Shown piece after piece: positions 25,080 through 36,430 of a stretch of DNA of 64,000 nt. Each line of letters opens with the position of its first letter. Within the stretch, counting starts at the first letter, position 1. The translations under genes and the position numbers were made by a program. Source of the stretch: Gammaproteobacteria bacterium (GTDB lineage Bacteria; Pseudomonadota; Gammaproteobacteria; Steroidobacterales; Woeseiaceae). The DNA is taken from the NCBI GenBank assembly GCA_024639825.1, contig JAHEGH010000163.1, forward strand, positions 1-64,000, in the 5' to 3' direction. Under the pieces are notes generated by a model. That model made no database searches. It saw nothing but the letters and a program-made list of their open reading frames with translations, and was not told the DNA's origin.

Positions 25080-25454
25080 ATGGCCACAGTGAATCAGTTA
25101 GTACGTAAGCCTCGCGCGACCAAGCGTGCAAAAAGTACGGTCCCGGCGCTCGAAGCGAGCCCGCAAAAGCGCGGTGTTTGCACGCGCGTTTACACGACGA
25201 CGCCCAAAAAGCCGAACTCGGCTATGCGTAAGGTCGCTCGTGTACGCCTGACCAATGGCTTCGAAGTGACAAGCTACATTGGCGGTGAAGGCCACAATCT
25301 GCAGGAGCACAGCGTCGTGTTGATTCGCGGCGGTCGTGTAAAGGATCTGCCGGGTGTTCGGTACCACACCGTCCGCGGCACGCTCGACTGCGCCGGCGTT
25401 TCGGATCGCAGGCAGGGCCGTTCGAAATACGGCACCAAGCGACCCAAATCCTAA
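25080..25454 (+). CDS. rpsL: 30S ribosomal protein S12
   Basis: 124 residues. The decoding-site loop [11 protein letters not shown] retains K43 and the later [10 protein letters not shown] retains K88, so this is the streptomycin-sensitive form. S12 lines the A-site of the 30S subunit. First gene of the str operon; a REP half element follows in the gap before rpsG. Confidence 0.98.
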   Translation: MATVNQLVRKPRATKRAKSTVPALEASPQKRGVCTRVYTTTPKKPNSAMRKVARVRLTNGFEVTSYIGGEGHNLQEHSVVLIRGGRVKDLPGVRYHTVRGTLDCAGVSDRRQGRSKYGTKRPKS

Positions 25455-25462
25455 TAGATAAC

Positions 25463-25988
<526 letters not shown>

Positions 25989-26017
25989 GCGCTAAGCCCC
26001 TTGATCAAAACTCTGTC

Positions 26018-28111
26018 GTGGCCCGCACAACCCCCATCGAGCGTTACCGCAATATCGGCATCATGGCCCATATTGATGCGGGTAAGACAACGACGACAGA
26101 ACGCGTCCTCTTCTATACCGGCGTAAGCCACAAGATGGGCGAAGTTCACGACGGTGCAGCCGTCATGGACTGGATGGAACAGGAACAGGAACGCGGCATA
26201 ACGATTACATCGGCCGCAACGACCTGCTTCTGGAGTGGAATGGATGGGCAGTTCGACCAGCATCGGGTCAACATCATCGATACTCCGGGGCACGTCGACT
26301 TCACGATTGAAGTAGAGCGCAGCTTGCGCGTGCTGGATGGCGCGGTCACCGTGCTTTGTTCGGTGGGCGGCGTCGAGCCACAGACCGAGACGGTCTGGCG
26401 GCAGGGCAACAAGTATCATGTGCCGCGCATGATCTTCGTGAATAAAATGGATCGTGCGGGTGCTGACTACCTGCGGGTGGTAGCGCAGGTGCGCGACCGC
26501 CTGGGCGCTAACCCGGTAGTGGTTCAGCTGCCAATTGGCGCAGAAGAAAAGTTTGAAGGCGTGATCGACCTCATTCGAATGCGGGCGATCTACTGGGATG
26601 AGAGCAACATGGGTACGACCTTTGAGGCTCGCGACATTCCTGAGGAGCTGCTCGCGGAAGCCCGCGCATGGCGCGAAAAAATGGTTGAAGCGGCCGCCGA
26701 AGGTGACGAGGAACTGCTGGATAAGTTCCTGGAAGATGGTGAACTGTCGGAAGACCAGATCCGGAAGGGACTGAGGGCTCGTACGCTGTCCGGCGATGTC
26801 GTCGTGACGATGTGCGGCTCGGCGTTTAAGAATAAAGGTGTGCAGGCGATGCTCGACGCAGTCATCGACTTCATGCCGTCGCCCATCGATGTTCCGGCAA
26901 TAACCGGGCACGTTGATGAGGACACGGAAGAAGCGCGCCCGGCTGACGACAAAGAGCCGTTCGCGGCGCTGGCGTTCAAGATTGCAACGGACCCGTTCGT
27001 TGGCAACCTGACGTTCTTCCGCGTTTACTCGGGAGTGCTTAACTCGGGTGACACAATTTTCAACCCTGTAAAGGGGAAGAAAGAGCGCATCGGCCGCATA
27101 CTGCAGATGCACTCGAATGATCGCAAAGAGATCAAGGAAGTCTTCGCTGGCGACATCGCTGCCGCGGTCGGCCTTAAGGATGTCACCACGGGTGATACCC
27201 TTTGCGATCTGAAGAAACAGATTACGCTTGAGCGCATGGAATTTCCGGAGCCGGTTATTTCCGTGGCGGTCGAGCCGAAAACAAAGGCTGATCAGGACAA
27301 GATGGGTACGGCGTTGCAGAAGCTCGCCAAAGAGGATCCGTCATTCCGCGTCCATACGGACGAGGAGTCCAACCAGACGATTATCTCGGGGATGGGCGAG
27401 TTGCACCTCGATATCATCGTCGACCGCATGAAGCGCGAGTTCAGGGTTGACGCCAACGTGGGTAAGCCGCAGGTTGCCTATCGTGAAACGATTCGCAAGT
27501 CGGTCGAACAGGAACACAAGTTCGTACGCCAGACGGGCGGGCGCGGCCAGTACGGCCATGTCTACCTGCGTATTGAACCGATGGAGTCGGGCGCCGGGTA
27601 TGAGTTCGTCAACGAAATCGTTGGCGGATCAGTGCCGAAGGAGTACATTCCGGCCGTTGATCGTGGTGTGCGGGACCAGATGGAAAACGGAGTTGTGGCC
27701 GGGTACCCGGTCGTCGATTGCAGGGTTACCTTGTACGACGGTTCGTACCACGACGTCGACTCGAGCGAAATGGCGTTCAAGATCGCCGGGAGCATGGGTT
27801 TCCGTGAGGGTGCCGCTAAGGCCCATCCGGTACTGCTCGAGCCGATCATGAAGGTCGAGGTGGTGACGCCTGAGGATTACATGGGAGACGTGATGGGCGA
27901 CTTGAATCGCCGTCGGGGTCTGCCACAAGGGATGGATGACACGCCTGCAGGCAAGGTCATTCGTGCCGAAGTGCCGCTGGCCGAGATGTTCGGCTATGCC
28001 ACGGACCTGCGTTCTATGAGCCAGGGGCGTGCCGTGTACTCAATGGAGTTTCAGAAGTACTCAGAAGTGCCGCAGAACGTTGCGGATTTGGTCATGAAAA
28101 AGGCAAGTTAA
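26018..28111 (+). CDS. fusA: elongation factor G
   Basis: 697 residues starting at a GTG (26018; [11 protein letters not shown]). The P-loop [26 protein letters not shown] and NKMD motifs are all intact. EF-G drives ribosomal translocation and, with RRF, recycling. No strong SD precedes the GTG; translation may rely on coupling with rpsG 29 bp upstream. tufA follows after 17 bp. Confidence 0.98.
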   Translation: MARTTPIERYRNIGIMAHIDAGKTTTTERVLFYTGVSHKMGEVHDGAAVMDWMEQEQERGITITSAATTCFWSGMDGQFDQHRVNIIDTPGHVDFTIEVERSLRVLDGAVTVLCSVGGVEPQTETVWRQGNKYHVPRMIFVNKMDRAGADYLRVVAQVRDRLGANPVVVQLPIGAEEKFEGVIDLIRMRAIYWDESNMGTTFEARDIPEELLAEARAWREKMVEAAAEGDEELLDKFLEDGELSEDQIRKGLRARTLSGDVVVTMCGSAFKNKGVQAMLDAVIDFMPSPIDVPAITGHVDEDTEEARPADDKEPFAALAFKIATDPFVGNLTFFRVYSGVLNSGDTIFNPVKGKKERIGRILQMHSNDRKEIKEVFAGDIAAAVGLKDVTTGDTLCDLKKQITLERMEFPEPVISVAVEPKTKADQDKMGTALQKLAKEDPSFRVHTDEESNQTIISGMGELHLDIIVDRMKREFRVDANVGKPQVAYRETIRKSVEQEHKFVRQTGGRGQYGHVYLRIEPMESGAGYEFVNEIVGGSVPKEYIPAVDRGVRDQMENGVVAGYPVVDCRVTLYDGSYHDVDSSEMAFKIAGSMGFREGAAKAHPVLLEPIMKVEVVTPEDYMGDVMGDLNRRRGLPQGMDDTPAGKVIRAEVPLAEMFGYATDLRSMSQGRAVYSMEFQKYSEVPQNVADLVMKKAS

Positions 28112-28128
28112 AAAACCGAGATAAGGCT

Positions 28129-29319
28129 ATGTCTAAGGAAAAATTTGAGAGAACAAAACCCCACGTAAACGTTGGCACGATTGGTCACGTAGACCATGGT
28201 AAGACGACGCTGACGGCGGCACTGACAAAAGTGATGGCAGAGAAGCACGGTGGTGAAGTCAAGGGTTACGACCAGATCGACAACGCCCCGGAAGAGCGCG
28301 AGCGTGGTATCACGATTGCGACGGCACACGTTGAGTACGAGAGTGACAACCGTCACTACGCTCACGTTGACTGCCCGGGCCATGCTGACTACGTGAAGAA
28401 CATGATCACGGGTGCGGCACAGATGGATGGTGCGATCCTGGTGGTATCGGCAGCCGATGGTCCGATGCCGCAGACGCGTGAGCACATCCTGCTGGCTCGC
28501 CAGGTAGGCGTTCCGTACATCGTGGTGTACATGAACAAGGCCGACCAGGTTGATGACGAAGAGCTGCTGGAGCTGGTGGAGATGGAGATCCGTGATCTGC
28601 TGTCGACCTACGAGTTCCCGGGTGATGACACACCGATCATCACGGGTTCGGCGCTGAAGGCGTTTGAAGGCGATGAGTCGCCGATTGGTATCCCGTCGAT
28701 TCACAAGCTGATCGAAGAGATGGACTCTTACATTCCGCAGCCGGAGCGCGCCATGGATGGTGACTTCCTGATGCCGGTCGAGGACGTGTTCTCGATTTCG
28801 GGTCGTGGCACGGTGGTAACGGGTCGTATCGAGCGCGGCGTTGTAAACGTTGGCGACGAGATCGAGATCGTGGGCATCAAGGACACGATGAAGACGACCT
28901 GCACGGGTGTGGAGATGTTCCGCAAGCTGCTGGATCGTGGTGAGGCTGGCGATAACGTTGGCGTGCTGCTGCGTGGCACCAAGCGTGAAGAGGTTGAGCG
29001 TGGTCAGGTACTGGCGAAGCCGGGCTCGATTACGCCGCACACGAAGTTTGAGGCTGAGGTCTACATTCTGACGAAGGATGAGGGCGGTCGTCATACCCCG
29101 TTTTTCAAGGGTTATCGTCCGCAGTTCTACTTCCGTACGACCGACGTGACGGGCGCTGTTGAGTTGCCGGAAGGCACCGAGATGGTAATGCCGGGCGACA
29201 ACGTTCAGATGGTTGTTGACCTGATTGCCCCGATCGCCATGGAAGACGGCCTGCGTTTCGCTATTCGCGAAGGTGGCCGTACCGTGGGTGCCGGCGTCGT
29301 CGCCAAGATCATCGAGTAA
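28129..29319 (+). CDS. tufA: elongation factor Tu, copy 2
   Basis: 396 residues, identical to the tufB product. By eye the DNA of the two genes matches from codon 4 through the stop codon, then diverges at once downstream. Placed in the str operon between fusA and rpsJ, with a 17-bp gap before it and 6 bp after it. Confidence 0.98.
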   Translation: MSKEKFERTKPHVNVGTIGHVDHGKTTLTAALTKVMAEKHGGEVKGYDQIDNAPEERERGITIATAHVEYESDNRHYAHVDCPGHADYVKNMITGAAQMDGAILVVSAADGPMPQTREHILLARQVGVPYIVVYMNKADQVDDEELLELVEMEIRDLLSTYEFPGDDTPIITGSALKAFEGDESPIGIPSIHKLIEEMDSYIPQPERAMDGDFLMPVEDVFSISGRGTVVTGRIERGVVNVGDEIEIVGIKDTMKTTCTGVEMFRKLLDRGEAGDNVGVLLRGTKREEVERGQVLAKPGSITPHTKFEAEVYILTKDEGGRHTPFFKGYRPQFYFRTTDVTGAVELPEGTEMVMPGDNVQMVVDLIAPIAMEDGLRFAIREGGRTVGAGVVAKIIE

Positions 29320-29325
29320 TTAATT

Positions 29326-29640
29326 ATGAGTGCTAATCAAAATATACGTATTCGCCTGAAAGCCTTCGATCATCGTCTGATCGATAACTCAGCGCGTGAA
29401 ATTGTCGACACGGCCAAGCGCACGGGCGCGACGGTCAAGGGCCCGATTCCCCTTCCCATGAGGAAGGAGCGTTTCACGGTTCTGGTCTCGCCCCATGTGA
29501 ACAAGGATGCTCGTGACCAGTACGAAATCCGTACCCACAAGCGCCTCATGGACATTATGGATCCGACCGACAAGACGGTTGACGCCCTGATGAAGCTTGA
29601 GCTGCCCGCGGGCGTTGACGTGCAAATCAAGCTGAATTGA
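29326..29640 (+). CDS. rpsJ: 30S ribosomal protein S10 (NusE)
   Basis: 104 residues with the conserved [14 protein letters not shown] start and [20 protein letters not shown], seen as [16 protein letters not shown]10 binds the 30S head and, as NusE, links NusG to ribosome and antitermination. It sits only 6 bp after tufA and is followed by a terminator, so here it is the last gene of the str operon instead of the first gene of the S10 operon. Confidence 0.97.
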   Translation: MSANQNIRIRLKAFDHRLIDNSAREIVDTAKRTGATVKGPIPLPMRKERFTVLVSPHVNKDARDQYEIRTHKRLMDIMDPTDKTVDALMKLELPAGVDVQIKLN

Positions 29641-29647
29641 TGGCCTG

Positions 29648-29682
29648 GCGGGCCCGTCCTTAAGGCGGGCCCGCTAAGTTAT
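29648..29682 (+). terminator. terminator-like hairpin after rpsJ
   Basis: Nine-bp stem GCGGGCCCG (29648-29656) and CGGGCCCGC (29666-29674), followed by a weak T-rich TAAGTTATTGATTTT. It would separate the str transcript from the downstream r-protein genes, at least partly. Confidence 0.6.
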
Positions 29683-29739
29683 TGATTTTGCTGGCCTCCA
29701 CAAGGGGCTAAAAAACCCGCGAAAATAACTCGAAAGCGC

Positions 29740-29767
29740 TTGTAATGAGGGCTCTGAGTCGTATAAT
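29740..29767 (+). promoter_or_regulatory. promoter of the rplC-led S10 operon
   Basis: TTGTAA at 29740-29745, 16-bp spacer, perfect TATAAT at 29762-29767, then TGCGGGC. Predicted start near 29775, 367 nt upstream of rplC. Confidence 0.65.
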
Positions 29768-29774
29768 TGCGGGC

Positions 29775-30141
29775 TCGCTGGATCAGGCCGGACCGGGAGT
29801 CGGCCCGAACCAGAATAGAAAACCAGTCGTCAGGAAATCGAGGACGACACGGCAAATTCCGGAACCGCCGTACTGGCTGATTGATCGGTACGGAGCTTAG
29901 GGTCAGCCCCAGAGCACAGAGGACACCGTCCTCCGCGATGGCTGGCCCTTTCGTGTGTCTGAAGGAAATAGGTACCGGACACCCTATTTCCTGCCACGCG
30001 GAGACGGCGAGAAAGAAGTGAGCGGGAAATAGGGTGTCCGGTACCTAATTTCCTTCAGCCAGTGCCAATCGAAGTGCTGGCGGTGACAACTGAATTTAGA
30101 GATTTGCGCTGACCAAAAGAAGTCAGTGAGAGGTTTTAAAC
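29775..30141 (+). promoter_or_regulatory. long structured leader upstream of rplC
   Basis: About 367 nt of untranslated RNA if the promoter at 29740 is used. Visible structure: GGCCGGAC/GTCGGCC near 29786-29806, and a compound hairpin at about 29899-29950 whose outer stem is AGGGTCAGCC with GGCTGGCCCT and inner stem GAGGAC/GTCCTC, followed by TTTCGTG. It also contains the inverted palindrome pair at 29959-30058. In E. coli L4 represses the S10 operon through a leader before rpsJ; here the equivalent place is before rplC. No known motif was recognised. Confidence 0.5.
29959..30058. repeat. inverted pair of palindromic repeats in the rplC leader
   Basis: Arm 1 (29959-29991, 33 bp) and arm 2 (30025-30058, 34 bp) are reverse complements with a single one-base insertion. 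Each arm is itself a hairpin (GGAAATAGG with CCTATTTCC, centre TACCGGACA). The 33-bp spacer shows no gene. It looks like a small palindrome-flanked (MITE- or REP-doublet-like) insertion. Confidence 0.8.
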
Positions 30142-30786
30142 ATGACGATGGGTCTTGTTGGCCGCAAGTGCGGCATGACACGTGTCTTCACGGATGACGG
30201 AATTTCCATTCCGGTCACCGTGATCGAGGCACAACCAAACCGAATCACACAGGTGAAAACCGTGGAGACTGACGGCTATCGTGCGCTGCAAGTTGCAGCG
30301 GGTAGCCGCAAAGCGTCCCGGGTGAGTAAACCTGCAGCCGGCCACTTTGCAGCGGCAAAGGTAGAAGCCGGCGACTTATTCACCGAGTTCCGCCTGGACG
30401 ACGCCGATGAAGGCGAGTTCGAGAAGGGCGGTGAGCTCAAGGTTGACCTCTTCGAGGCAGGCCAGAAGGTCGATGTGATTGGCACTTCAATCGGTAAAGG
30501 CTTCGCCGGTACCGTCAAGCGCCATAACTTCAGCATGCAGGACGCCACGCACGGCAACTCGCTGTCGCACCGTGCGCCTGGCTCGATCGGTCAGAACCAG
30601 ACCCCAGGTCGCGTATTCAAGGGCAAGAAGATGTCCGGCCACATGGGTAATGTTCGCCGCACTGTCCAGAACCTTGAGGTGGTGCGGGTAGATGCCGAGC
30701 GTAATGTAATTTTGATCAAGGGCGCTGTCCCGGGTCACGCAGGCGGCAAGGTTATTGTTCGTCCTGCTATTAAGGCCAAGAGATAG
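30142..30786 (+). CDS. rplC: 50S ribosomal protein L3
   Basis: 214 residues beginning [16 protein letters not shown]; the conserved loop [20 protein letters not shown] is present, seen as [14 protein letters not shown], which reaches toward the peptidyl-transferase centre (the methylated-Gln region of L3). An early assembly protein of the 50S subunit. First gene after the 500-bp gap, hence probably the first gene of its transcript. Confidence 0.97.
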   Translation: MTMGLVGRKCGMTRVFTDDGISIPVTVIEAQPNRITQVKTVETDGYRALQVAAGSRKASRVSKPAAGHFAAAKVEAGDLFTEFRLDDADEGEFEKGGELKVDLFEAGQKVDVIGTSIGKGFAGTVKRHNFSMQDATHGNSLSHRAPGSIGQNQTPGRVFKGKKMSGHMGNVRRTVQNLEVVRVDAERNVILIKGAVPGHAGGKVIVRPAIKAKR

Positions 30787-30797
30787 GGGCGCCGACG

Positions 30798-31400
30798 ATG
30801 AAACTGAAACTCCAGGATAAGGGTTCGGTTGATGTGGCAGAGGCTGCATTCGGCGCGGACTACAACGAAGCACTCGTGCACCAGGTTGTTACGGCATACC
30901 TCGCCGGTAGCCGTGCGGGTACCAAGGCCCAGAAGAATCGCGCAGCGGTTCGTGGTGGCGGTGCCAAGCCGTGGCGTCAGAAAGGTACCGGGCGCGCACG
31001 CGCTGGTACGATCCGCAGCCCGATTTGGGTTGGTGGTGGCCGCGCATTCGCTGCGCAGCCTCGCGATCACGACCAGAAGGTCAACAAGAAAATGTACCGC
31101 GCCGCTCTGCGCTCAATGCTGTCAGAGCTGGTTCGCCAGGATCGCCTGGTCATCGTCAACGAGCTTGTACTCGAGGCGCCCAAGACCAAGCTGCTGGCTA
31201 CGAAGTTGAAAGAGCTCGATCTGGACAGCGTGCTGATCCTGAACGAGGCATTCGACGAGAAGGTGTTCCTGGCCGCTCGCAACCTGCCGAATGTCGGTAT
31301 TTGTGATGTTGCTTCGATGGACCCGGTTGTTTTGATTCGCTTCGAGAAGGTGCTGGTTACGGTGCCGGCGCTGAAGCTGATTGAGGAGCGTCTGTCATGA
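30798..31400 (+). CDS. rplD: 50S ribosomal protein L4
   Basis: 200 residues. The extended loop with [15 protein letters not shown] and [13 protein letters not shown] enters the exit tunnel. In E. coli L4 represses its own operon. Its stop overlaps rplW by 4 bp (ATGA). Confidence 0.97.
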   Translation: MKLKLQDKGSVDVAEAAFGADYNEALVHQVVTAYLAGSRAGTKAQKNRAAVRGGGAKPWRQKGTGRARAGTIRSPIWVGGGRAFAAQPRDHDQKVNKKMYRAALRSMLSELVRQDRLVIVNELVLEAPKTKLLATKLKELDLDSVLILNEAFDEKVFLAARNLPNVGICDVASMDPVVLIRFEKVLVTVPALKLIEERLS

Positions 31401-31705
31401 GCCAGGCTGCACACCAGGAAAGATTGATGACGGTTATCCGCGGCCCGCACCTTTCGGAAAAGGCGCATTTTGCAGCGGAAAAGAATCAGGTCGTTCTGAA
31501 GGTTCGTACCGACGCCACGAAAAAAGAAATTCAACAGGCTGTTGAGTTGCTCTTCGAGGTCCAGGTCGAGAACGTCCAGGTTGTAAACGTCAAGGGCAAG
31601 ACCAAACGCTTCCAGCAGACGAAAGGTCGTCGCAATAACTGGAAGAAAGCCTACGTGAGACTGGCTGAAGGGAGCTCTCTTGAAGAGTTCTTCGGCGGCG
31701 AATAA
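31397..31705 (+). CDS. rplW: 50S ribosomal protein L23
   Basis: 102 residues with [12 protein letters not shown] near the start and [19 protein letters not shown] in the second half, read as [12 protein letters not shown]23 lies at the tunnel exit and docks trigger factor and SRP. Coupled to rplD by a 4-bp overlap. Confidence 0.97.
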   Translation: MSQAAHQERLMTVIRGPHLSEKAHFAAEKNQVVLKVRTDATKKEIQQAVELLFEVQVENVQVVNVKGKTKRFQQTKGRRNNWKKAYVRLAEGSSLEEFFGGE

Positions 31706-31718
31706 GGGTTAGAAGATC

Positions 31719-32549
31719 ATGTCACTGCATAAAGCAAAACCGACATCTGCTGGTCGCCGTTTCGTTGTCGCCGTAAAGACGCCGGAGCTGCACAAGGGTA
31801 AGCCGCACGCGCCGCTGCTCGACCAGAAGTCATCGAAGGGTGGTCGCAATAACAACGGCCGTATTACCGTGCGTCATCAGGGCGGTGGTCACAAGCAGCG
31901 CTACCGTATCATTGATTTCAAACGCGATAAGGACGGTATTTCGGGCGAAGTAGAACGTCTCGAGTACGACCCGAACCGCAGCGCGCACATCGCGCTGATC
32001 AAGTATTCCGATGGTGAGCGCCGGTACATTCTGGCTCCCAAGGGTGTGCGTGCGGGTGTGAAGATCATCAGTGGCGACGATGCGCCGATCAAGCCGGGCA
32101 ACGCCCTGCCTATTCGCGCAATCCCTGTTGGTACAACAGTTCATAACGTTGAGATGAAGCCAGGGAAGGGCGGCCAGTTGGCTCGTTCGGCCGGCGCCTC
32201 GGCTCAGCTTGCTGCTCGCGAAGGTGCTTATGCAACGCTGCGTCTGCGCTCTGGCGAAATGCGTAGGATTCACATCGACTGCCGTGCAACGGTAGGCGAA
32301 GTTGGTCATGGCGAACATAACCTGCGCAAGCTCGGCAAGGCCGGCGCCAAGCGCTGGAGAGGTGTGCGTCCGACGGTTCGTGGTGTTGCAATGAACCCGG
32401 TCGATCACCCGCATGGTGGTGGTGAGGGCCGTACGTCAGGTGGCCGTCATCCGGTCAGCCCGTGGGGCACGCCGACCAAGGGCGCGAAAACGCGCTCCAA
32501 TAAGCGTACGGACAGCATGATTGTTCGCCGTCGCAACAAGAAGCGCTAA
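31719..32549 (+). CDS. rplB: 50S ribosomal protein L2
   Basis: 276 residues. The conserved C-terminal [17 protein letters not shown], including the His near the peptidyl-transferase centre, is intact. L2 is essential for subunit joining and peptide-bond formation. SD-like AAGATC precedes; rpsS follows in 15 bp. Confidence 0.98.
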   Translation: MSLHKAKPTSAGRRFVVAVKTPELHKGKPHAPLLDQKSSKGGRNNNGRITVRHQGGGHKQRYRIIDFKRDKDGISGEVERLEYDPNRSAHIALIKYSDGERRYILAPKGVRAGVKIISGDDAPIKPGNALPIRAIPVGTTVHNVEMKPGKGGQLARSAGASAQLAAREGAYATLRLRSGEMRRIHIDCRATVGEVGHGEHNLRKLGKAGAKRWRGVRPTVRGVAMNPVDHPHGGGEGRTSGGRHPVSPWGTPTKGAKTRSNKRTDSMIVRRRNKKR

Positions 32550-32564
32550 TTAAGGATTTCGAAG

Positions 32565-32837
32565 ATGCCGCGTAGTGTAAGAAAAGGCCCGTTCGTCGAT
32601 GATCATCTGGCGAAGAAGGTAGGCGAAGCAGCAAAGAAGAACGATCGTCGTCCGATCAAGACCTGGTCGCGTCGCTCGATGGTACTGCCGGATATGGTTG
32701 GTTTGACCATTGCCGTCCACAACGGACGCCAGCACGTGCCGGTTCTGATTTCTGAGAACATGGTCGGTCACAAGCTCGGAGAGTTTGCGATGACCCGTAC
32801 GTTCCGCGGTCACTCCGGTGATCGGAAGACGAAATAG
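32565..32837 (+). CDS. rpsS: 30S ribosomal protein S19
   Basis: 90 residues with [15 protein letters not shown] and [11 protein letters not shown]19 binds the 30S head with S13 near the A-site finger. A good SD is not obvious beyond AAGGATTTCGAAG; gene spacing suggests coupling. Confidence 0.97.
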   Translation: MPRSVRKGPFVDDHLAKKVGEAAKKNDRRPIKTWSRRSMVLPDMVGLTIAVHNGRQHVPVLISENMVGHKLGEFAMTRTFRGHSGDRKTK

Positions 32838-32849
32838 GGGAGCTGGTTC

Positions 32850-33182
32850 ATGCAAGTTGCAGCAACACTCAGATACGCACGTATCTCGCCGCAGAAATGC
32901 CGCCTGGTGGCTGATGTCATCCGTGGTAAGTCTGTCGACGAGGCCCTGCGCGCACTGACTTTTTCGCCTAAGAAGAGCGCTCGCATCGTGAAGAAAGTTC
33001 TGGAGTCGGCCGTTGCCAACGCAGAGCACAATCTTGGTGCGGATATCGACGCATTGAAAGTCGCGACCATTGAAGTAAACGAAGCGCCGACGTTTCGTCG
33101 TTACCGCGCTCGTGCCAAAGGTCGTGGCGCACGGATTATCAAGCGGAACAGCCACATCACAATCCGCGTTGGAGACGAGTAA
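32850..33182 (+). CDS. rplV: 50S ribosomal protein L22
   Basis: 110 residues. [15 protein letters not shown] at the start and the tunnel hairpin around [13 protein letters not shown] are intact, the site of macrolide-resistance changes in other bacteria. It lines the exit tunnel with L4. Confidence 0.97.
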   Translation: MQVAATLRYARISPQKCRLVADVIRGKSVDEALRALTFSPKKSARIVKKVLESAVANAEHNLGADIDALKVATIEVNEAPTFRRYRARAKGRGARIIKRNSHITIRVGDE

Positions 33183-33187
33183 GTAAT

Positions 33188-33880
33188 ATGGGCCAGAAAG
33201 TACATCCAACAGGTATTCGCCTCGGTATCGTCAAAGATTGGGCTTCCAAATGGTATGCCGATTCGAAGGCGTTCCCGAAGTACATAAGTGCAGACCACCA
33301 AATTCGCGTCTACATCAAAAAGAAACTGAAAGACGCCTCGGTTAGCCGAATTGCCATTGAACGTCCGGCCAATAAGGTCAACATCACGATTCATACGGCA
33401 CGTCCGGGTATCGTGATCGGCAAGAAGGGTGAGGACATCGAGAAGCTTCGCATGGAAGTTTCGAAGATGGTCGGTATGGCTATCCAGGATGTCCGTATCA
33501 ACATCAGCGAAGTTCGTAAACCTGAGCTCGACGCACAGCTGGTTGCTGAAGGTATTGCACAGCAGCTTGAGCGCCGCGTGATGTTCCGTCGCGCCATGAA
33601 GCGCGCAGTGACCAACACGATGCGTGTTGGTGCCGAGGGCATCAAGGTGAAAGTAGGCGGTCGCCTGAATGGTGCTGAAATCGCACGTTCGGAGTGGTAC
33701 CGCGAGGGTCGGGTTCCGCTGCACACATTGCGTGCGGATATCGACTATGGCACGGCTGAAGCACACACAACTTATGGTGTGATCGGCGTGAAGGTATGGA
33801 TTTTCAAGGGTGAAGTCTTTGACAAGCCCGAAACGGTTCCGGCCGAGCCTGCGGAAGCAGCTGCCGGCGCTCGTTCGTAA
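33188..33880 (+). CDS. rpsC: 30S ribosomal protein S3
   Basis: 230 residues: N-terminal [15 protein letters not shown] domain with [14 protein letters not shown], and C-terminal [19 protein letters not shown], seen as [15 protein letters not shown]3 contributes to mRNA entry and helicase activity. The tail ends in a short Ala-rich [13 protein letters not shown]. Starts 5 bp after rplV. Confidence 0.97.
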   Translation: MGQKVHPTGIRLGIVKDWASKWYADSKAFPKYISADHQIRVYIKKKLKDASVSRIAIERPANKVNITIHTARPGIVIGKKGEDIEKLRMEVSKMVGMAIQDVRINISEVRKPELDAQLVAEGIAQQLERRVMFRRAMKRAVTNTMRVGAEGIKVKVGGRLNGAEIARSEWYREGRVPLHTLRADIDYGTAEAHTTYGVIGVKVWIFKGEVFDKPETVPAEPAEAAAGARS

Positions 33881-33891
33881 GGAATAGATAG

Positions 33892-34305
33892 ATGTTACAG
33901 CCCAAACGAACAAAGTTTCGTAAGCAGATGAAAGGCCGCAATCGCGGTCTGGCACAGCGCGGAAGCGACGTTTCTTTCGGCGAGTTCGGTCTGAAAGCGA
34001 CTGATCGCGGACGTCTGACCGCACGTCAGATTGAGGCGGCTCGACGCGCCATGACGCGCTACATCAAGCGTGGTGGCAAGATCTGGATTCGGGTTTTTCC
34101 CGATAAGCCGATTACGACGAAGCCGCTTGAAGTTCGGCAGGGTAAGGGTAAAGGCAACGTTGAGTACTGGGTATGCCAGATTCAACCGGGCCGCGTCCTG
34201 TACGAAATGGAAGGTGTAACGGAAGAGGTAGCGCGTGAGGCATTTCGCCTGGCAGCTGCGAAATTGCCGTTTGGCACCAAGTTTGTAACACGGCAGGTGA
34301 TGTGA
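33892..34305 (+). CDS. rplP: 50S ribosomal protein L16
   Basis: 137 residues starting [32 protein letters not shown] and the conserved Arg-rich centre are present. L16 organises the A-site architecture of the 50S subunit. Overlaps rpmC by 4 bp (ATGA). Confidence 0.97.
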   Translation: MLQPKRTKFRKQMKGRNRGLAQRGSDVSFGEFGLKATDRGRLTARQIEAARRAMTRYIKRGGKIWIRVFPDKPITTKPLEVRQGKGKGNVEYWVCQIQPGRVLYEMEGVTEEVAREAFRLAAAKLPFGTKFVTRQVM

Positions 34306-34511
34306 TGAAGGCAGCAGATCTTAGATCCAAGTCGGTGGATGAACTCAACGAGGAACTCGTTGCGTTGCGTCGCGAGCAGTTCAACCTGCGCATGCAGCAT
34401 GCGACAGGCGAACTGACCAGGAATCACGAGCACGGCCGCGTAAGGAAAGATATCGCGCGCGTTAAGACAGTTCTTGTTGAGCTTTCACGTGCAGCGGGTG
34501 AAGACAAATGA
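34302..34511 (+). CDS. rpmC: 50S ribosomal protein L29
   Basis: 69 residues, two helices, with [18 protein letters not shown]29 sits by the tunnel exit next to L23. It overlaps both neighbours (4 bp with rplP and 4 bp with rpsQ), a tightly coupled trio. Confidence 0.96.
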   Translation: MMKAADLRSKSVDELNEELVALRREQFNLRMQHATGELTRNHEHGRVRKDIARVKTVLVELSRAAGEDK

Positions 34512-34774
34512 GTGAAGAAAACAAAGCACAGCGCACAGTTACCGGTCGCGTCGTAAGCGACAAGATGGACAAGACCGTATCGGTTGCCATCGAGCGCCTG
34601 ATCAAGCATCCGGTATACGGCAAGTACATTCGCCGTACGACCAAAGTGCTCGCGCACGATGCGTCGAACGAGTGCAAAGCCGGTGATCGCGTAGCGATCG
34701 CGGAATGCCGTCCGATTTCGAAGAACAAATTCTGGTCTGTCGTCAACGTTGTTGATCGCGCAGCAGACAAGTAA
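34508..34774 (+). CDS. rpsQ: 30S ribosomal protein S17
   Basis: 88 residues with [18 protein letters not shown] and [14 protein letters not shown], read as [12 protein letters not shown]17 binds the 5' domain of 16S rRNA early in assembly. Last gene of the classical S10 set. Confidence 0.97.
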   Translation: MSEENKAQRTVTGRVVSDKMDKTVSVAIERLIKHPVYGKYIRRTTKVLAHDASNECKAGDRVAIAECRPISKNKFWSVVNVVDRAADK

Positions 34775-34793
34775 CAACTTCTAGGATTCAGTC

Positions 34794-35162
34794 ATGATTC
34801 AGATGCAGACAGTTCTGGACGCAGCCGACAACTCAGGTGCTCGTCGTGTTCAGTGCATCAAGGTGCTCGGCGGCTCGAAGCGTCGCTACGCCGGTGTGGG
34901 CGACATCATCAAGGTGAGCGTCAAGGACGCCATCCCGCGAGGCAAGGTCAAGAAGGGCGAGGTTTATAACGCCGTTGTTGTCCGTACGCGCAAAGGTGTC
35001 CGCCGTAAAGATGGTTCGCTGATTCGTTTCGACGGCAACGCCGCTGTTTTGCTGAATGCACGTCTTGAGCCGATTGGCACACGTATTTTTGGCCCGGTGA
35101 CCCGTGAGCTGCGCACAAACCAGTTCATGAAGATCATCTCGCTGGCGCCTGAGGTTCTTTGA
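34794..35162 (+). CDS. rplN: 50S ribosomal protein L14
   Basis: 122 residues starting [33 protein letters not shown] and [12 protein letters not shown] are typical. L14 forms part of an inter-subunit bridge. Its TGA is followed at once by the rplX ATG. First gene of the spc group. Confidence 0.98.
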   Translation: MIQMQTVLDAADNSGARRVQCIKVLGGSKRRYAGVGDIIKVSVKDAIPRGKVKKGEVYNAVVVRTRKGVRRKDGSLIRFDGNAAVLLNARLEPIGTRIFGPVTRELRTNQFMKIISLAPEVL

Positions 35163-35477
35163 ATGAACAAGATCAGAAAAGGTGACGAGGTAATTGTCAC
35201 GACCGGTAAGGATAAGGGGCGTCGTGGCACCGTGCTTGAGGTGTTTGCGGACGATCGTATCCTGGTCGAAGGCGTGAACCTCGCAAAGAAGCACATCAAG
35301 CCGAATCCGAATATCGGTGAGATGGGAGGCATCAAGGATAAAGCGATGCCGCTGGATATTTCAAACGTGCTCGTATTCAACCCGAAGAGCAAAAAGGGTG
35401 AGCGAGTGGGTTTCCGCGTCGAAAAAGATGGCAGCAAAGTGCGCGTCTTCAAGAGCGGCGACGTAGTAGATATTTAA
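35163..35477 (+). CDS. rplX: 50S ribosomal protein L24
   Basis: 104 residues with the KOW motif ([17 protein letters not shown]) near the start. L24 starts 50S assembly at the 5' end of 23S rRNA. A REP doublet fills most of the 84-bp gap to rplE. Confidence 0.97.
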   Translation: MNKIRKGDEVIVTTGKDKGRRGTVLEVFADDRILVEGVNLAKKHIKPNPNIGEMGGIKDKAMPLDISNVLVFNPKSKKGERVGFRVEKDGSKVRVFKSGDVVDI

Positions 35478-35488
35478 GATTCGACAAT

Positions 35489-35536
35489 AGTGGGAGCGGC
35501 TTTGGCCGCGATTCGGGCCTGAAGGCCCTCCCACAG
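35489..35536. repeat. REP-like doublet, copy 4 (rplX/rplE), inverted
   Basis: GGGAGCGGCTTTGGCCGCG hairpin followed by GGGCCTGAAGGCCC hairpin, flanked by GTGGG/CCCAC. It is the reverse complement of the arrangement at 13833 and 40332. Confidence 0.8.
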
Positions 35537-35561
35537 GCGAAGATTTAGAGAGACGAAAGAG

Positions 35562-36101
35562 ATGTCGAGATTACAGGAAAAATATCAGAACGAACTTGCT
35601 GGAGAGATCCAGAAGAAGCTTGGTCTGAAGAATCCGATGGAAGTGCCGAAGATCACCAAGATTACCCTCAACATGGGTGTCGGTGATGCGGTTGCTGACA
35701 AGAAGATCATGGAAAAGGCAATCGGCGATATGCAGAAAATTGCCGGCCAGAAGCCCGTTGCGACGATTGCCCGCAAGTCGGTCGCAGCGTTTAAGATCCG
35801 CGACGGCATGCCTATCGGCTGCAAAGTAACGCTGCGGCGCGAACGTATGTATGAGTTCCTCGATCGCCTCGTCACCATTGCTATCCCGCGTATCCGCGAC
35901 TTTCGAGGTCTGAACCCGAAGTCGTTTGACAAGCAGGGTAACTACAGCATGGGCGTCCAGGAGCAGATTATTTTCCCGGAAATCAACTACGACGAAATTG
36001 ACGCGCTGCGTGGCATGGACATTGTGATCACCACGACGGCACGTAATGCAGCGGAAGGACGGACGCTTTTGGAGGCGTTCAACTTCCCCTTCAAGAAATA
36101 G
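35562..36101 (+). CDS. rplE: 50S ribosomal protein L5
   Basis: 179 residues. [25 protein letters not shown], seen as [14 protein letters not shown], and the [11 protein letters not shown] loop are conserved. L5 with L18 and 5S rRNA forms the central protuberance. Confidence 0.98.
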   Translation: MSRLQEKYQNELAGEIQKKLGLKNPMEVPKITKITLNMGVGDAVADKKIMEKAIGDMQKIAGQKPVATIARKSVAAFKIRDGMPIGCKVTLRRERMYEFLDRLVTIAIPRIRDFRGLNPKSFDKQGNYSMGVQEQIIFPEINYDEIDALRGMDIVITTTARNAAEGRTLLEAFNFPFKK

Positions 36102-36111
36102 GAAAAACCGT

Positions 36112-36417
36112 ATGGCTAAGAAGTCAATGATTGCGCGCGAACTCAAGCGTACCAAGCTGGTAGCGAAGCAAGCCGCAAAGCGCAAAGCGCTGAAGGCGAT
36201 TGTTCGCAATATCCACAGCTCGGACGAAGAGCGCGCCGTTGCGCAGGCGAAGCTGAACAAGTTGCCGCGTGACGGCAGCCCGACGCGCCAGCGTAATCGC
36301 TGTTCGATTACCGGACGTCCTCATGGCGTGTACCGCAAGTTCGGCCTCGGCCGCAACAAGCTGCGTGAAGCTGCCATGAGTGGCGAAATTCCCGGCCTGA
36401 CGAAAGCCAGCTGGTAG
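36112..36417 (+). CDS. rpsN: 30S ribosomal protein S14 (zinc-free long form)
   Basis: 101 residues from the ATG at 36112 ([11 protein letters not shown]). The long form without the four zinc Cys; the end [24 protein letters not shown], seen as [10 protein letters not shown], is conserved. The frame is open back into rplE, but that start has no support. Needed for the 30S head. It starts 10 bp after rplE. Confidence 0.96.
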   Translation: MAKKSMIARELKRTKLVAKQAAKRKALKAIVRNIHSSDEERAVAQAKLNKLPRDGSPTRQRNRCSITGRPHGVYRKFGLGRNKLREAAMSGEIPGLTKASW

Positions 36418-36430
36418 GCGGAGACAAAAG

